64,000 nucleotides of DNA from Alistipes sp. Zagget8 (GCA_001941065.1 MSHJ01000014.1:25795-89794); one strand, 5' to 3'. Positions 44,644 to 54,225 are shown, counted from the stretch's first letter. The notes: a model not told the origin generated them from the sequence alone. Numbers and translations: made by a program.

Positions 44644-45477
44644 ATGGGCTATACAACACCTCAGAATTGGAATGATGAAGCTATGGAATATGTCAATAGA
44701 CTGACTGACAAAATCAATGTCGGTTGGGATGGCGAGGACTATTGTTTGAGCGACTGGAATTTGCGCTTTATCTCGCGCATGAATAGAGAGGTAATCAAAC
44801 CGCCGTTTACCTATGAAGCATTTAAGGATAATAAGGACATTATCGCCACATTGGAAGGGTACGAATTGGATGTGGAAAAATTCTGGTTTGCCCTGCTGTA
44901 TATTTACGATATTACAATGGATTTTGGAATAAATGCAGCGGACGCCAGTAAGACAGATTATGATATATTGGTTGAAATCGACGATTATTTACAGAATCAT
45001 CCACAAGCCGTTCTTTATCTGTCGGACGATAAGGAGTTGCGCAAAAGCGAGCGTTACGAGACAAACAGCCCTGTAATATTGCAAAATCTACGTCGATTCG
45101 TGAAGCGGGAACTTGACAAATACCAAGAAGCACCCCAATTAAAAGTGTGGACGCATGATATTATGTGCAGGAATTACACGGAATCGTTAGGTGCGGCTCA
45201 ACAGCAGGTGTTGATGTACAAATTATTTAAGGTATTGTTCGATGTCCTCGGCATGCCCGATTTGAGAGCCAAGAAAGGCGAGACCGTATCGTACAGTAAA
45301 ATGCTTCTTATCTCCCGCATCATCTATTTCTGTCGATTAACCTCAAACGAATCTTTCATGTTCGAGAGTTCCTCGCTGAAAGGTATTCTTAAACAGTATG
45401 GAAATTTCGATTTCAACCAACGGCATCCCAAGACCTATGAAGGTGGTTTGAAACTCCCCAAAGATGAGGGTGAGTAA
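44644..45477 (+). CDS. Hypothetical protein, 277 aa
   Basis: MGYTTPQNWNDEAMEYVNRL begins a soluble, mostly helical, acidic protein. No motif recognised; SKMLLISRIIYFCRLTSNES is a hydrophobic core helix rather than a membrane segment. It stands 148 bases before the ParB-like gene and reads the same way, so the two may form a unit involved in element maintenance. GC content is intermediate between element and chromosome. Confidence 0.65.
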   Translation: MGYTTPQNWNDEAMEYVNRLTDKINVGWDGEDYCLSDWNLRFISRMNREVIKPPFTYEAFKDNKDIIATLEGYELDVEKFWFALLYIYDITMDFGINAADASKTDYDILVEIDDYLQNHPQAVLYLSDDKELRKSERYETNSPVILQNLRRFVKRELDKYQEAPQLKVWTHDIMCRNYTESLGAAQQQVLMYKLFKVLFDVLGMPDLRAKKGETVSYSKMLLISRIIYFCRLTSNESFMFESSSLKGILKQYGNFDFNQRHPKTYEGGLKLPKDEGE

Positions 45478-45625
45478 ATCGGCCTGTGTTTTACTCCCTA
45501 AAGTGGGCTGAATTTCTATCGACCTTTGTTGTGTCGGGAGGGTGTTCCTCTCGATGCTCCAGCCAAAGGGCGATGGTCGGAAGCAAATAGAAGCCCCTCC
45601 GTAAAGGACGGAGTAATCCACAGCT

Positions 45626-46465
45626 ATGAAAAAGATGAACATCACCATCGAGAACGAAGCACGCCAGTTTGCATTTGTCAAGGGCAACCGCCCGACCAAC
45701 GCCAAGACGGTGAAAGCCAAAGAAAAATCCATTAAGGAGTACGGACAGTTGTCGCCCATCACAGTAGTTAAGGGAGAGGATGTCTACCTTATGGACGGTC
45801 ATCTGGTAGACCTCGATGGGAACGACATTCCCGATGACCAGACCGAAAACTACTATGCCGTGCTGGACGGTCAGCACCGATTAGTTGCCTATCTGAATTT
45901 GAAACTGAATCTGGATGACCTCGTAATTTGTGAGCCGCTGAATGTCGAAATGTCAATTGCGGCACTAATTGCAGAAATGAATATCTGTACAAAGACGTGG
46001 ACGGGTACGGATTATATGGCGGCTCCTGCAATGATGCTTGCCAATAAAAATGAGGTCTTTGAATTTGCGATGCACCTCCGTAGCAAGGGCTGCCCGCTGG
46101 CAACCATTTCCTTATGGTGTACGGGCGCAAACACCCTCAAGCCGAAAGACCTTGTGGCCTGTGTCAAGAGTAAGGAACTGCCCAAAGCATTTGTAGAGGC
46201 TGGATGGTATGAACGGAGCGTCAAGTGGTATGAGGCTGCGCAAGGCAAATTTCCAGATACGTTCTTGGCAAAAAAGTACCTGATTACCCACCTCTCCAAG
46301 AAATTCAGCAATGCGGCAGACCCTACGGCGTTTACTGTTCAGATGGTGGAGCAAATCAATCGACTGACTGCCGAACAAGCGCAAGAGATTATGAAACCCC
46401 AAACAGGAGAGGGGCTGTCACGGGAACAGGCCACATATGATATGCTGGAAAAACACCTCGGATAA
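45626..46465 (+). CDS. ParB/Srx-like domain protein
   Basis: 279 residues. KSIKEYGQLSPITVVKGEDV and YYAVLDGQHRLVAYLNL form the ParB N-terminal fold (the DGQHR block matches the CTP/phosphate-binding motif DGxHR). The C-terminal part is helical but lacks an obvious centromere-binding HTH. It may take part in element partition or be a ParB-like nuclease. Confidence 0.75.
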   Translation: MKKMNITIENEARQFAFVKGNRPTNAKTVKAKEKSIKEYGQLSPITVVKGEDVYLMDGHLVDLDGNDIPDDQTENYYAVLDGQHRLVAYLNLKLNLDDLVICEPLNVEMSIAALIAEMNICTKTWTGTDYMAAPAMMLANKNEVFEFAMHLRSKGCPLATISLWCTGANTLKPKDLVACVKSKELPKAFVEAGWYERSVKWYEAAQGKFPDTFLAKKYLITHLSKKFSNAADPTAFTVQMVEQINRLTAEQAQEIMKPQTGEGLSREQATYDMLEKHLG

Positions 46466-46532
46466 TGAGGAGGCTACCCATCATTAGGAAAAAGGAGGTC
46501 GGTTACCATATTGGCCGCCGACCTCCAAACTC

Positions 46533-47735
46533 CTATAACAAGTGTTGCATAGCTTCATCAATCTGTGAGTTCTCAAAGCTATCCAAGTAGATTTGAGTTA
46601 CCTTTTCCGAACTATGCCCCAGCGTTTCACAAATCAGCGAGGTGCTGACACCCGACCTTTTCAGTACGGTTGCGAAAGAGTGCCGAGCTACATAGGTGGT
46701 AATGTCGATCGGCAGATTCAACTCCTCTCCGATCTTTTTCAACCGTGTATTCACTTTGGCAATCACCTTATGCACGCGGTTGTGCTGTTGCGTTTCCGTC
46801 TTGTGGAACGACGAGAGAACAGGGAACAGATAAGGCAACGATACTCCGTTGTAGCGGGCGAGAATCTTCAAGGCTTCCGTCTGCAACGGGAGCTTGATAA
46901 GTTTCTTTGTTTTCTTACGAATATAAACCAGCCGATTGTCGATGATATTCTTCTCGGTCAGATAGCACATATCCACGAAATTGATGCCACCCATGTAATA
47001 GGAAAACGCAAACAAATCGACTGCCAACTGTACCCGTTTATCATCTGTCGAATAGTGAACGATGCGTAAAATATCTTCCTTGCGAATGGCTCGTTTGGCT
47101 GTCTGCTGATGCAGGCGCGATACCTTGAAACTGCGGAACGGATAGTATTCTGCCTTGACGATTTTCTGTTCGATAGCCAGATTGTAGAGCATACGCAACG
47201 AACGGAACCGAATACCAATTGTATTATCCGCCAACCCTGCCGAACGCAGCCATGTTTCATAGCGTTTGAGCCATGTAACCTCTATCTCCGAAAAGTAGAT
47301 ATTCAGATGCCCGTTGAACCGCATAAGCGAGGTATATGCCTGCCGTACCGATAAGGCATACCCTGTTCGTTTGGCCGCAATCAACGCCTCGATTTGCTCG
47401 GTAAAGAGCTGCCCTACGGTCTTGGTCGCATAGCCGCCACAAACTTTCTCGACGAGTGTATTGGCCGTAAATGCCTTTTCCTCGCAAGTCAGTTCAATCA
47501 CCTTATCCGTATATTCCCGCTGTTTGTCGGCGATATACTTTTCAATATAGATGCGATTGGGGCAATTTCGTTTCGGCCTGTTCTTGTCGAAATCCCAATA
47601 TCGGGCGGCCAACGAAATGCCCATGCTGACATATTTACGCCTACGCTCTTTCGTTACACAGAGCATTAGCGGATGTTCTCCGTTCGCAAGCGTTTTGGAA
47701 CGGTATAAAAGTACGTTTACTCCCGTTGCAGACAT
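46533..47735 (-). CDS. Tyrosine recombinase, integrase of element 2
   Basis: 400 residues, the same length as the element 1 integrase and clearly related over its whole length (MSATGVNVLLYRSKTL; KYVSMGISLAARYWDFDKNR). Catalytic motifs YVARHSFATVLKRSG and LGHSSEKVTQIYL are intact; YMGGINFVDM again lacks the first arginine. It lies 150 bases from attR, with inverted GGTTTACAC-type arm sites between. Confidence 0.9.
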   Translation of the reverse strand: MSATGVNVLLYRSKTLANGEHPLMLCVTKERRRKYVSMGISLAARYWDFDKNRPKRNCPNRIYIEKYIADKQREYTDKVIELTCEEKAFTANTLVEKVCGGYATKTVGQLFTEQIEALIAAKRTGYALSVRQAYTSLMRFNGHLNIYFSEIEVTWLKRYETWLRSAGLADNTIGIRFRSLRMLYNLAIEQKIVKAEYYPFRSFKVSRLHQQTAKRAIRKEDILRIVHYSTDDKRVQLAVDLFAFSYYMGGINFVDMCYLTEKNIIDNRLVYIRKKTKKLIKLPLQTEALKILARYNGVSLPYLFPVLSSFHKTETQQHNRVHKVIAKVNTRLKKIGEELNLPIDITTYVARHSFATVLKRSGVSTSLICETLGHSSEKVTQIYLDSFENSQIDEAMQHLL

Positions 47736-47741
47736 CCCCGT

Positions 47742-47780
47742 TTCGGTTTACACATTCGGTTTACACAAGTTGTGTAAACC
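47742..47780. repeat. Probable integrase arm-type sites, right end of element 2
   Basis: TTCGGTTTACAC at 47742-47753 and 47755-47766, and an inverted GTGTAAACC at 47772-47780. Confidence 0.6.
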
Positions 47781-47807
47781 AGTGTATTTTCGACCGATTT
47801 CGAGGGG

Positions 47808-47846
47808 CAAAAAAAGATGGTCACATTTCTGTAACCATCTTGTATT
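47808..47846 (-). terminator. Terminator-like hairpin at the right end of element 2
   Basis: AAGATGGTTACA/TGTGACCATCTT with seven T on the minus strand. It mirrors the element 1 hairpin (same loop CAGAAATG, different stem bases). Confidence 0.65.
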
Positions 47847-47885
47847 TAATGTTTTATAAGTCTGTTTCAAGTGCTTGACCGAGGC

Positions 47886-47924
47886 ATTTTCAGTCCTTTG
47901 CTCTACCAACTGAGCTATGGCACC
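47886..47924 (-). pseudogene. Displaced 5' half of tRNA-Phe (attR of element 2)
   Basis: Identical to the tRNA-Phe 5' half from its first base to the anticodon loop, then it diverges into element sequence that cannot form a T-arm. It is still served by the native promoter but cannot give a tRNA. Confidence 0.9.
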
Positions 47925-47960
47925 ATCCCGATAAACGAAGCGTTTCGTATTATCGTGGTG

Positions 47961-47991
47961 CAAAGGTAAGCAAAAAAATCAATTCTGCAAA
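47961..47991 (-). promoter_or_regulatory. Native tRNA-Phe promoter, now stranded
   Basis: Minus-strand TTTG (47988-47991), 19 bases, TACCTTTG (47961-47968), 36 bases before the tRNA 5' end. It now transcribes only the half tRNA and the element end. Confidence 0.7.
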
Positions 47992-48070
47992 TGCCTCAGC
48001 TGATTTTGTCGATTTTTTTATCCCTTCCCGCACGGCAAAATCCCCCGTTCCGGTTGCTGACAGGCCCAAA

Positions 48071-48098
48071 AAGGCCGGTCCCCCATGGAACCGGCCTT
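48071..48098 (-). terminator. Terminator of SusC/SusD pair 1
   Basis: AGGCCGGT/ACCGGCCT stem with TTTTT on the minus strand, 25 bases past the susD stop. Confidence 0.75.
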
Positions 48099-48122
48099 TG
48101 AAAATCATGGTATAAGGTACAT

Positions 48123-49601
48123 CTATCTGCTCGGCAGCGTGCTGCTCCAACCCTCGTTCTGGGCAACGCCGAAGCCCGAGGTGATCTCGTCGTTCGGAAT
48201 CGGGTACACCAGATCCGAAATCTTGTAGTTGGTGTAGGTGAACGAAATATTGGGGGCACCGATCGCATATACCTGGGCCTGCACGTCCCAACGGCGCAGG
48301 TCGTACAGACGCAGACCCTCCTGGAACAGTTCGCGGGCACGCTCCTCCTTGATGAACGACAGCAGGTCGGCCTTCGTCGACGGCAGGTCGCTCGTCGAGG
48401 CAATCGCCGAATTGCGCTTCGCCACGGTCAGCAGGGCGTTCTGCGCATCGGAAACCGATCCGGTCGTGCTCTGCGCATTGGCCTCGGCGATAATCAGGAA
48501 CATCTCGGGCGCATTGACGATGTAGCAGGTACCGTAGGTGTTGTTGCCCGACGAGAAATGCCCGAATTTACCGCCGTTGAACTCCGGCGAGTCTGCCGCT
48601 CCCGAAATAACCCAGACACTGGTACGGCAGTCCGTATCCTTGTAGATCGACTGCAACCACGGGCTGGGGCTGTAATCGTAGGTCGACCAGATCGTGCCGC
48701 ACGACTGGGCCTGCCAGTTCTGCGACGAGTTGATCGCCAGTGCGAACATACTCTCGGTGTTCGAGGTGCCGCCGTTATAGAGTGCCTTGTAGGTATCCTT
48801 GCCATAGGTCAGCGTCGTGATGCCCTTGGCATCGAGCGCGTTCTGGGCCTCCTCGGCGGCATCGTCCCACTGCTCCAGATAGAGGTAGGTACGCGCCAGC
48901 AGTCCGTGAACGGCCGCTTCGCCGAAATAGTAGAGATCGCCCCGGTCGCCGCCAGCTGCCGTGAAATGCGTGAGGGCGTCCTTCAGGTCGTTGACGATGG
49001 CCGTGTAGCTCTGGCCGACCGTCGAACGGGAAACCTCCTCGAGCGGCTTGATAGGCTTGTCTACCAGCACGATGCCGGGCTTCGACGAGAAATCCGTGCC
49101 GTTCACCTTGACCTGGTGCGCAAAGATGTTGACCAGCACCAGCTGGGCATATCCGCGCAGGGCGTAGGCCTCGGCCTTGCAAAGGTCCAGCTGGGCCTTT
49201 TCGTCCTCCGTGCTGTCGGCATAGAGGGCGTCGATGCCCTCGATCAGGCGGGCGGCGTTGTCGATCACCTTATAACCGTAATTCCAGATCCAGTAGAGGT
49301 AGGTGTCGGTATCGGCCACCGTATAGGTATAAAGTCCGTTGAAATGCTGCGTTCCGGCATTCCAATAGGCCAGGTCGGTGGGAATATCGCCGATCGTCGT
49401 GGCGTAGTTGCCGGCGAAATAGTAGCGGTACAACTGGTAGTAGGCGCCGTTGAGGGCCGTGGAGATGTTGTCGACCGAATTGAGAGCCGTCTCCTGGTCG
49501 ATTCCGTTGTAATAATCGGTTTCGAGGAAACTGGTCCCGCAGCCCGCAACTCCTCCGGTCAACACCGTCAGTGCAAATGCTTTCAATATCAGTTTTTTCA
49601 T
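48123..49601 (-). CDS. SusD/RagB-family outer-membrane lipoprotein (pair 1)
   Basis: 492 residues from MKKLILKAFALTVLTGGVAG, lipobox VAGC. FLETDYYNGIDQETALNSVD and AEAYALRGYAQLVLVNIFAH (TPR-like helices) and the C-terminal EERARELFQEGLRLYDLRRW are typical of SusD. It binds oligosaccharide or peptide at the cell surface and forms a lid on its SusC partner. It lies 36 bases behind susC 1. Confidence 0.93.
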   Translation of the reverse strand: MKKLILKAFALTVLTGGVAGCGTSFLETDYYNGIDQETALNSVDNISTALNGAYYQLYRYYFAGNYATTIGDIPTDLAYWNAGTQHFNGLYTYTVADTDTYLYWIWNYGYKVIDNAARLIEGIDALYADSTEDEKAQLDLCKAEAYALRGYAQLVLVNIFAHQVKVNGTDFSSKPGIVLVDKPIKPLEEVSRSTVGQSYTAIVNDLKDALTHFTAAGGDRGDLYYFGEAAVHGLLARTYLYLEQWDDAAEEAQNALDAKGITTLTYGKDTYKALYNGGTSNTESMFALAINSSQNWQAQSCGTIWSTYDYSPSPWLQSIYKDTDCRTSVWVISGAADSPEFNGGKFGHFSSGNNTYGTCYIVNAPEMFLIIAEANAQSTTGSVSDAQNALLTVAKRNSAIASTSDLPSTKADLLSFIKEERARELFQEGLRLYDLRRWDVQAQVYAIGAPNISFTYTNYKISDLVYPIPNDEITSGFGVAQNEGWSSTLPSR

Positions 49602-49637
49602 AATCGTTCGTTTCTTAAAGTTATCACACTGCATACG

Positions 49638-52600
49638 TTAGAAAGTAAGCTGAATACCTCCCGTAAAGGTGCGGTTGGCAGGAGACTGCCAGGCCATGAG
49701 GCCCGAAGTAAACGTTTCGGGGGTGTAGCCCACGAAATCGTCGGCCATGACCGTATAGACGTTGTCGAGCGACACGTAGACGCGCAGTTTCTGGATGAAG
49801 GCCTTTTTGGTCCATTTCGCGGGCAGCGTGTAACCCAGCGTGATGTTCCCGATCTTCAGGTAGTCGGCACTGTAAAGGAAGCGCGAGGAGTCTCCCGTCG
49901 AGTTGTAGGGGTCGTTGAGGATGTACTGCGGATGCTTGGCGCCCTTGTTGTCCTCGGTCCACGAATTGAGGGCCACGTCGCGGAGCGGGGTCATCAGCGA
50001 CATGCCGTAGCCGGTGAACGCAGCGCTGTAATTGTAGACCTTACCGCCCAGACGGTAGGTGAAGTCGATGTTGAAATCGAGACCCTTCCAGTTGACGCTG
50101 GTTCCGAAGCCGCCCAGCACTTTCGGATCGGCCGCACCCACATAACGCTTGGCTGCCGCATTGTAGTCGCTGGTGGTTTCGTCGCCCGAGTCGTTGAGGT
50201 ACCACAGCGGTTTACCGGTCTCGTACTCCACGCCCGCCCACTCTTTCATATAGAACTGGCGGAAGGGACGGCCCTCCTCGATGATCGTGACATCCGACTC
50301 GATCGGATCGTCGGTGGCGAGCTTGATGACGCGGTTCTGGTTGTAAGTGATGTTGGCATAGGCGTTCCAGCGGAAATCACGCTTCTGCATCACCGTGGCG
50401 TTGACCGCGAACTCGATACCGCGGTTGCGGATCGTACCGACGTTCTGCATCATCGTCGTGGTGCCGGAGGTCATCGACAGAGGCACCGAATAGAGTGCGT
50501 CGCTGGTCTCCTCGTTGTAGAAATCGAAGGTCATGTGTATGCGGTTGATGAACGAGAGGTCGAAGCCCACGTCGAATTTCTTGGCAACCTCCCACGTCAG
50601 CTTCTGGTTCGAGACGCCCGACGGAATCATACCCGGGCTGCTGTTGTAGTTGTAACCGGCCACATAGAAACTGCGGGCCTGATACCAGTCGATGTCCTGG
50701 TTACCCACTGTACCGTAGGAGAGGCGGATGGCGGCATTGGTCACGATCTCGTTATCTTTGAGGAACTCCTCGCCCGTGATGCGCCACTTGGCACCCACCG
50801 ACCAGAAATTACCCCAGCGGTTGTCGGAACCGAACACCGACGAACCGTCGCGGCGGAACGAACCCGACACGTAGTACTTGTCATCGTAAGCGTAGTGTGC
50901 GTCCAGAAAGTAGGAAGCCAGCGTCGCCTCGGATTTGTAGTAAGCCGAATCGTTCCACGAACCGGCGGTCGACAGATCGCGCATACCATCTCCGGCGAAG
51001 GGGAAGTCGACACCTTCAAGCAGCGAGTAGTTGTAGAACTTGCGCTGCATCTCCTGACCGAGCATCAGGTTCACGGCATGCTTTTCGTTGAACGTGTAGT
51101 TCCATCCCAGGACGTTGTTCCAGGTGATGACGCTCGTCTTCGAGGTGAAATCGAGGCCCATACCATTGGAATCGGTGCCGTTCGGGTCGTACAGGGCACT
51201 GTAATAGGTGTAGATGTTCTGGTCCGAAATATTCACGCCGAGGGTGCTCTTGGCATAGATACCCTTGCCGAAATCGACCTGCACATAGGGATTGATGTTG
51301 ACCGTCTGATTCCGGGTGCGGTAGAGGCTGCCGACCTTGGAATCCACGACCGCCAGCGGGTGGGGATAGCTACCCTCCAGATAGTCGCCGTTCTCATCGT
51401 AGATCGGGTCCAGCGGCGTACGGCCCGAGATAGCGAGCGTAGCGGGGCTGTTCATCGAACCGGACAGCGACTCCGAGTTGCCGTTCTGAATCGAGTAGGA
51501 ATACGACGTGTTGGCGCCGACGGTCAGGAACTTGAACTTGCTGTCGAGGTTCAGACGTCCCGAAAAACGCTCCATATCGGTACCAATCACCAGGCCTTCG
51601 GTGTTCAGGTAGCCCATGCTGGCGTAGTAACCCGTCTGCCCGACGCGGCCCGAGGCGCTCAGGTTGTAATCCTGGTAGTAGCCGTGGCGCGTGATGGCGT
51701 CGATCCAGTCGTAGGATGACTTGCCGTCCCAACTGTAACGCGAAGCAATGTAATCGTTCCAGTTGTCGAATCGTCCGCCGGTAGCGGCCGAAGCGTCCTG
51801 ACCGTAGAAGAGGCTGTAAAACGAGCCGAAACCGTCGGCGAAGAGGTTCGCCGTCTCCTTTGCATTGGCCAGCTCCATGTTGTTGTTGGCCATCGAGACA
51901 AAGCCCTGCTTGATGTCGACGTTGAGGTTGAAATTGCCCTGCGTACCCTTCTTCGTCGTGATGACGATCACGCCGTTTGCGGCACGCGAACCGTAGATGG
52001 CCGTTGCGGCGGCGTCTTTCAGCACGGTAACGCTCTCGATGTCTGCGGGATTGACCGAAGCCATCGGGTCGAACCAGATGTTGCCGCCGCTGTCGAAATT
52101 ATCCTCGATGTCGGAGTTGACGGGCATACCGTCGATCACGTAAAGGGGCTGGGTGCCCGAGTTGAGCGATCCGCGTCCGCGCACGTAAACCGAACCCCAG
52201 ACACCCGGCGAACTGGTCGAGTTGTTCATCTGGAGACCCGGTACGGAGCCTTCGAGCGATTTGACGAAATTGGCATCGGTCCGCTTGGCGAGGACGTCGT
52301 CGCCGACGATGGACGCGGCGCCGGTAAACGAAGCCTTGCGCTGCACGCCGTAGCCGGTCACCACGACGTCATCGATCGCATGCGTGTCCTCGACCAGGGT
52401 GACGTTCACCGTCGTCCGGCCCGAAATGGCAACCGACTGACTCTGATAGCCGATGAAAGAGACGATCAGCGTTCCGTTTGCGGGAGCTGAGATCGAGAAG
52501 CGGCCGTCTGCCGCGGTAGTCGTACCGGTCGACGTTCCGTCGATCATAATGGTTGCGCCGGCGACGGGTTTTCCCTGCGCATCGGCGACCTTACCGGTAA

Positions 52601-52676
52601 CCTGCCGGTTCTGGGCAAATCCGTATGCACAGAGCCCCAAAACGGCAATTAACGTCAGTAGAATTTTTCTTACCAT
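49638..52676 (-). CDS. SusC/RagA-family TonB-dependent transporter (pair 1)
   Basis: 1012 residues. A signal peptide, a carboxypeptidase-like beta-sandwich (about 25-95: VTGKVADAQGKPVAGATIMI), a plug with VVVTGYGVQRKASFTGA and YVIDGMPV, then a 22-strand barrel ending in FTGGIQLTF. It imports substrate bound by SusD. No good promoter lies directly upstream in the present orientation. The first 32 coding bases and 10 before the ATG are repeated exactly at the start of pair 2. Confidence 0.95.
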   Translation of the reverse strand: MVRKILLTLIAVLGLCAYGFAQNRQVTGKVADAQGKPVAGATIMIDGTSTGTTTAADGRFSISAPANGTLIVSFIGYQSQSVAISGRTTVNVTLVEDTHAIDDVVVTGYGVQRKASFTGAASIVGDDVLAKRTDANFVKSLEGSVPGLQMNNSTSSPGVWGSVYVRGRGSLNSGTQPLYVIDGMPVNSDIEDNFDSGGNIWFDPMASVNPADIESVTVLKDAAATAIYGSRAANGVIVITTKKGTQGNFNLNVDIKQGFVSMANNNMELANAKETANLFADGFGSFYSLFYGQDASAATGGRFDNWNDYIASRYSWDGKSSYDWIDAITRHGYYQDYNLSASGRVGQTGYYASMGYLNTEGLVIGTDMERFSGRLNLDSKFKFLTVGANTSYSYSIQNGNSESLSGSMNSPATLAISGRTPLDPIYDENGDYLEGSYPHPLAVVDSKVGSLYRTRNQTVNINPYVQVDFGKGIYAKSTLGVNISDQNIYTYYSALYDPNGTDSNGMGLDFTSKTSVITWNNVLGWNYTFNEKHAVNLMLGQEMQRKFYNYSLLEGVDFPFAGDGMRDLSTAGSWNDSAYYKSEATLASYFLDAHYAYDDKYYVSGSFRRDGSSVFGSDNRWGNFWSVGAKWRITGEEFLKDNEIVTNAAIRLSYGTVGNQDIDWYQARSFYVAGYNYNSSPGMIPSGVSNQKLTWEVAKKFDVGFDLSFINRIHMTFDFYNEETSDALYSVPLSMTSGTTTMMQNVGTIRNRGIEFAVNATVMQKRDFRWNAYANITYNQNRVIKLATDDPIESDVTIIEEGRPFRQFYMKEWAGVEYETGKPLWYLNDSGDETTSDYNAAAKRYVGAADPKVLGGFGTSVNWKGLDFNIDFTYRLGGKVYNYSAAFTGYGMSLMTPLRDVALNSWTEDNKGAKHPQYILNDPYNSTGDSSRFLYSADYLKIGNITLGYTLPAKWTKKAFIQKLRVYVSLDNVYTVMADDFVGYTPETFTSGLMAWQSPANRTFTGGIQLTF

Positions 52677-52686
52677 AAGCGTTAAT
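52645..52686 (-). repeat. 42-bp inverted repeat, left copy (susC 1 start)
   Basis: Exact inverted match to 54479-54520. It spans the ATG of susC 1 and 10 bases before it. Confidence 0.85.
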
Positions 52687-52992
52687 TAAATTAGTTTTTA
52701 AAATAAAAACCTTTTGAGGGACATTTTATGGCCTAATTTATTGCCTTTAAGCCGATTATGTGCTATTCGTCGCTGTTTTGGCTCGTTTTATGCAATAATC
52801 TGATAATCAATACAATCAAATTTCCGAGGTATAGCAATATGTTATACTTGTGTTACTAAAAAGCAACCTATCTAAACAAATTAATTCGGAGAAAATAAGC
52901 AATTTGGTCCGAAAAATATAATATTTAGTAGTAACTTTACCGTTACCTATAATGGGAATTATCAAGTGACTAATGAAAGGATATAAATCGGA
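52687..52992. other. 306-base gap between susC 1 and the recombinase gene
   Basis: AT-rich. TAACTTTA (near 52931) could be the -7 box of the recombinase gene. No TAnnTTTG-type promoter points at susC 1. A second, weaker match to the pair 2 leader (TTTTATTTTAAAAA) borders the 42-bp repeat. Confidence 0.5.
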
Positions 52993-54225
52993 ATGAGAAA
53001 CACGTTTAAGGTACTTTTTTACATTAAGAAGAATGCGCCGTTGCGAAACGGGGATACGCCCATCATGGGCCGCATCACGATCAACGGACAGCGCACGCAG
53101 CTGTCGACACAACTTTCGGTGGATCCGGAACTCTGGAATGTGAGTATGGGACGTGTGATAGGACGCGGCGAAGCGGCGACACGTATCAACGAACGCCTGT
53201 CGCAAATCCGCTATCACATTGAGCGATGCTACAATACGCTCTTCCACCAACAGACGCTGGTGACGCCCCAGATGGTCAAAAGCATGTATTTCGGCAACGA
53301 TCAGCGCAGGGAAACCCTGCTGGCCTTTTTCCGGCAGCACAACGAGGAGTTCGGCCAGATGGTCGACGTCAGCCGCAGCAAAACGACCTATTATAAATAT
53401 AAGTGCGTTTACCGGCATCTCGAAAACTACATCAACGACCGCTACAACCGCAAGGACCTGTCGTTCAAGGAGCTCGACAGGGAGTTCCTGACGGGTTTCC
53501 ATCAGTACATCATGCACGACGAGGGCCATAAAAAGAACACGGCGTGGATTTACATGATTGCGCTGAAGCATATCCTCATGCTGGCCCGTAGCCGCGGTTA
53601 TCTGGCCAAGGATTTTTTTGCCAACTACAAACTGCACAGCGAGTTCGTGCCGCGAAACTACCTGTCTATCGACGAGATACAGAAACTCATCCGCCTGGAG
53701 CTGACCGATCCGACCATTCTGCTCGTGCGCGATGCGTTCCTGTTCAGCTGTTTCACGGGACTTTCGTATGTCGACCTGCGGATGCTCACGCCCCAGCACA
53801 TCCAGCAGGAGCGTAAACAGATGTGGATCAGCACGACCCGCCGCAAGACGGGTTCGGCAGTCCAGGTTCGGCTGTTTGCTGTTCCGTATTCCATCCTGCT
53901 GAAATACAAGCCCGTACAGCGCAATATGCGGATTTTCGACCTGCCGAGCAACGGCTGGTGCAACCTCTGCCTCAAACGCATCATGTCCCTGGCGGGCATT
54001 CCGCGGCATATCACGTTCCACTCGGCGCGTCATACCTTTGCCACGACGATCACGCTTTCGCAGGGCATGGCTATCGAGACCATCAGCAAGCTGCTGGGCC
54101 ATAAAAACATACGAACGACCCAAATTTACGCGAACATCACCCACGCAAAGCTCGACGGAGACATGGAAAAACTGTCGAAAAGGTTGGATACATTGTACCG
54201 CGAGGATAGCAAGAAGCGTTTTTGA
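52993..54225 (+). CDS. Tyrosine site-specific recombinase (candidate invertase)
   Basis: 410 residues. Arm-binding (about 1-90), SAM-like (about 105-205) and catalytic regions; FTGLSYVDLRML, FHSARHTFATTI (H-x-x-R) and LLGHKNIRTTQIYA with the nucleophile Tyr are complete apart from the usual S in place of the first Arg. It is GC-rich like the chromosome, so it is not recent. It lies between two divergent susC genes and inside the inverted repeats, unlike an integrase of a mobile element, and resembles the Bacteroidales family that flips surface-protein promoters. Confidence 0.9.
   Translation: MRNTFKVLFYIKKNAPLRNGDTPIMGRITINGQRTQLSTQLSVDPELWNVSMGRVIGRGEAATRINERLSQIRYHIERCYNTLFHQQTLVTPQMVKSMYFGNDQRRETLLAFFRQHNEEFGQMVDVSRSKTTYYKYKCVYRHLENYINDRYNRKDLSFKELDREFLTGFHQYIMHDEGHKKNTAWIYMIALKHILMLARSRGYLAKDFFANYKLHSEFVPRNYLSIDEIQKLIRLELTDPTILLVRDAFLFSCFTGLSYVDLRMLTPQHIQQERKQMWISTTRRKTGSAVQVRLFAVPYSILLKYKPVQRNMRIFDLPSNGWCNLCLKRIMSLAGIPRHITFHSARHTFATTITLSQGMAIETISKLLGHKNIRTTQIYANITHAKLDGDMEKLSKRLDTLYREDSKKRF

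Larger units (their letters stand above)
33274..47894. mobile_element. Integrative element 2 in tRNA-Phe (about 14.6 kb)
   Basis: Bounded by core copies ATTTTCAGT at 33274-33282 and 47886-47894. An integrase closely related to that of element 1 lies at the right end. Candidate arm sites GGTTTACA(C) occur at both ends (33388-33411 and 47742-47780). It brings a 5' tRNA half and promoter at its left end. It shares the ATPase, DUF3871 and hairpin-RNA modules with element 1 and likewise has no relaxase or capsid gene. Confidence 0.85.

Noticed and set aside
47886..47924. Second functional tRNA-Phe
   Set aside because: Only the 5' half exists; the following bases cannot form anticodon stem closure or a T-arm.
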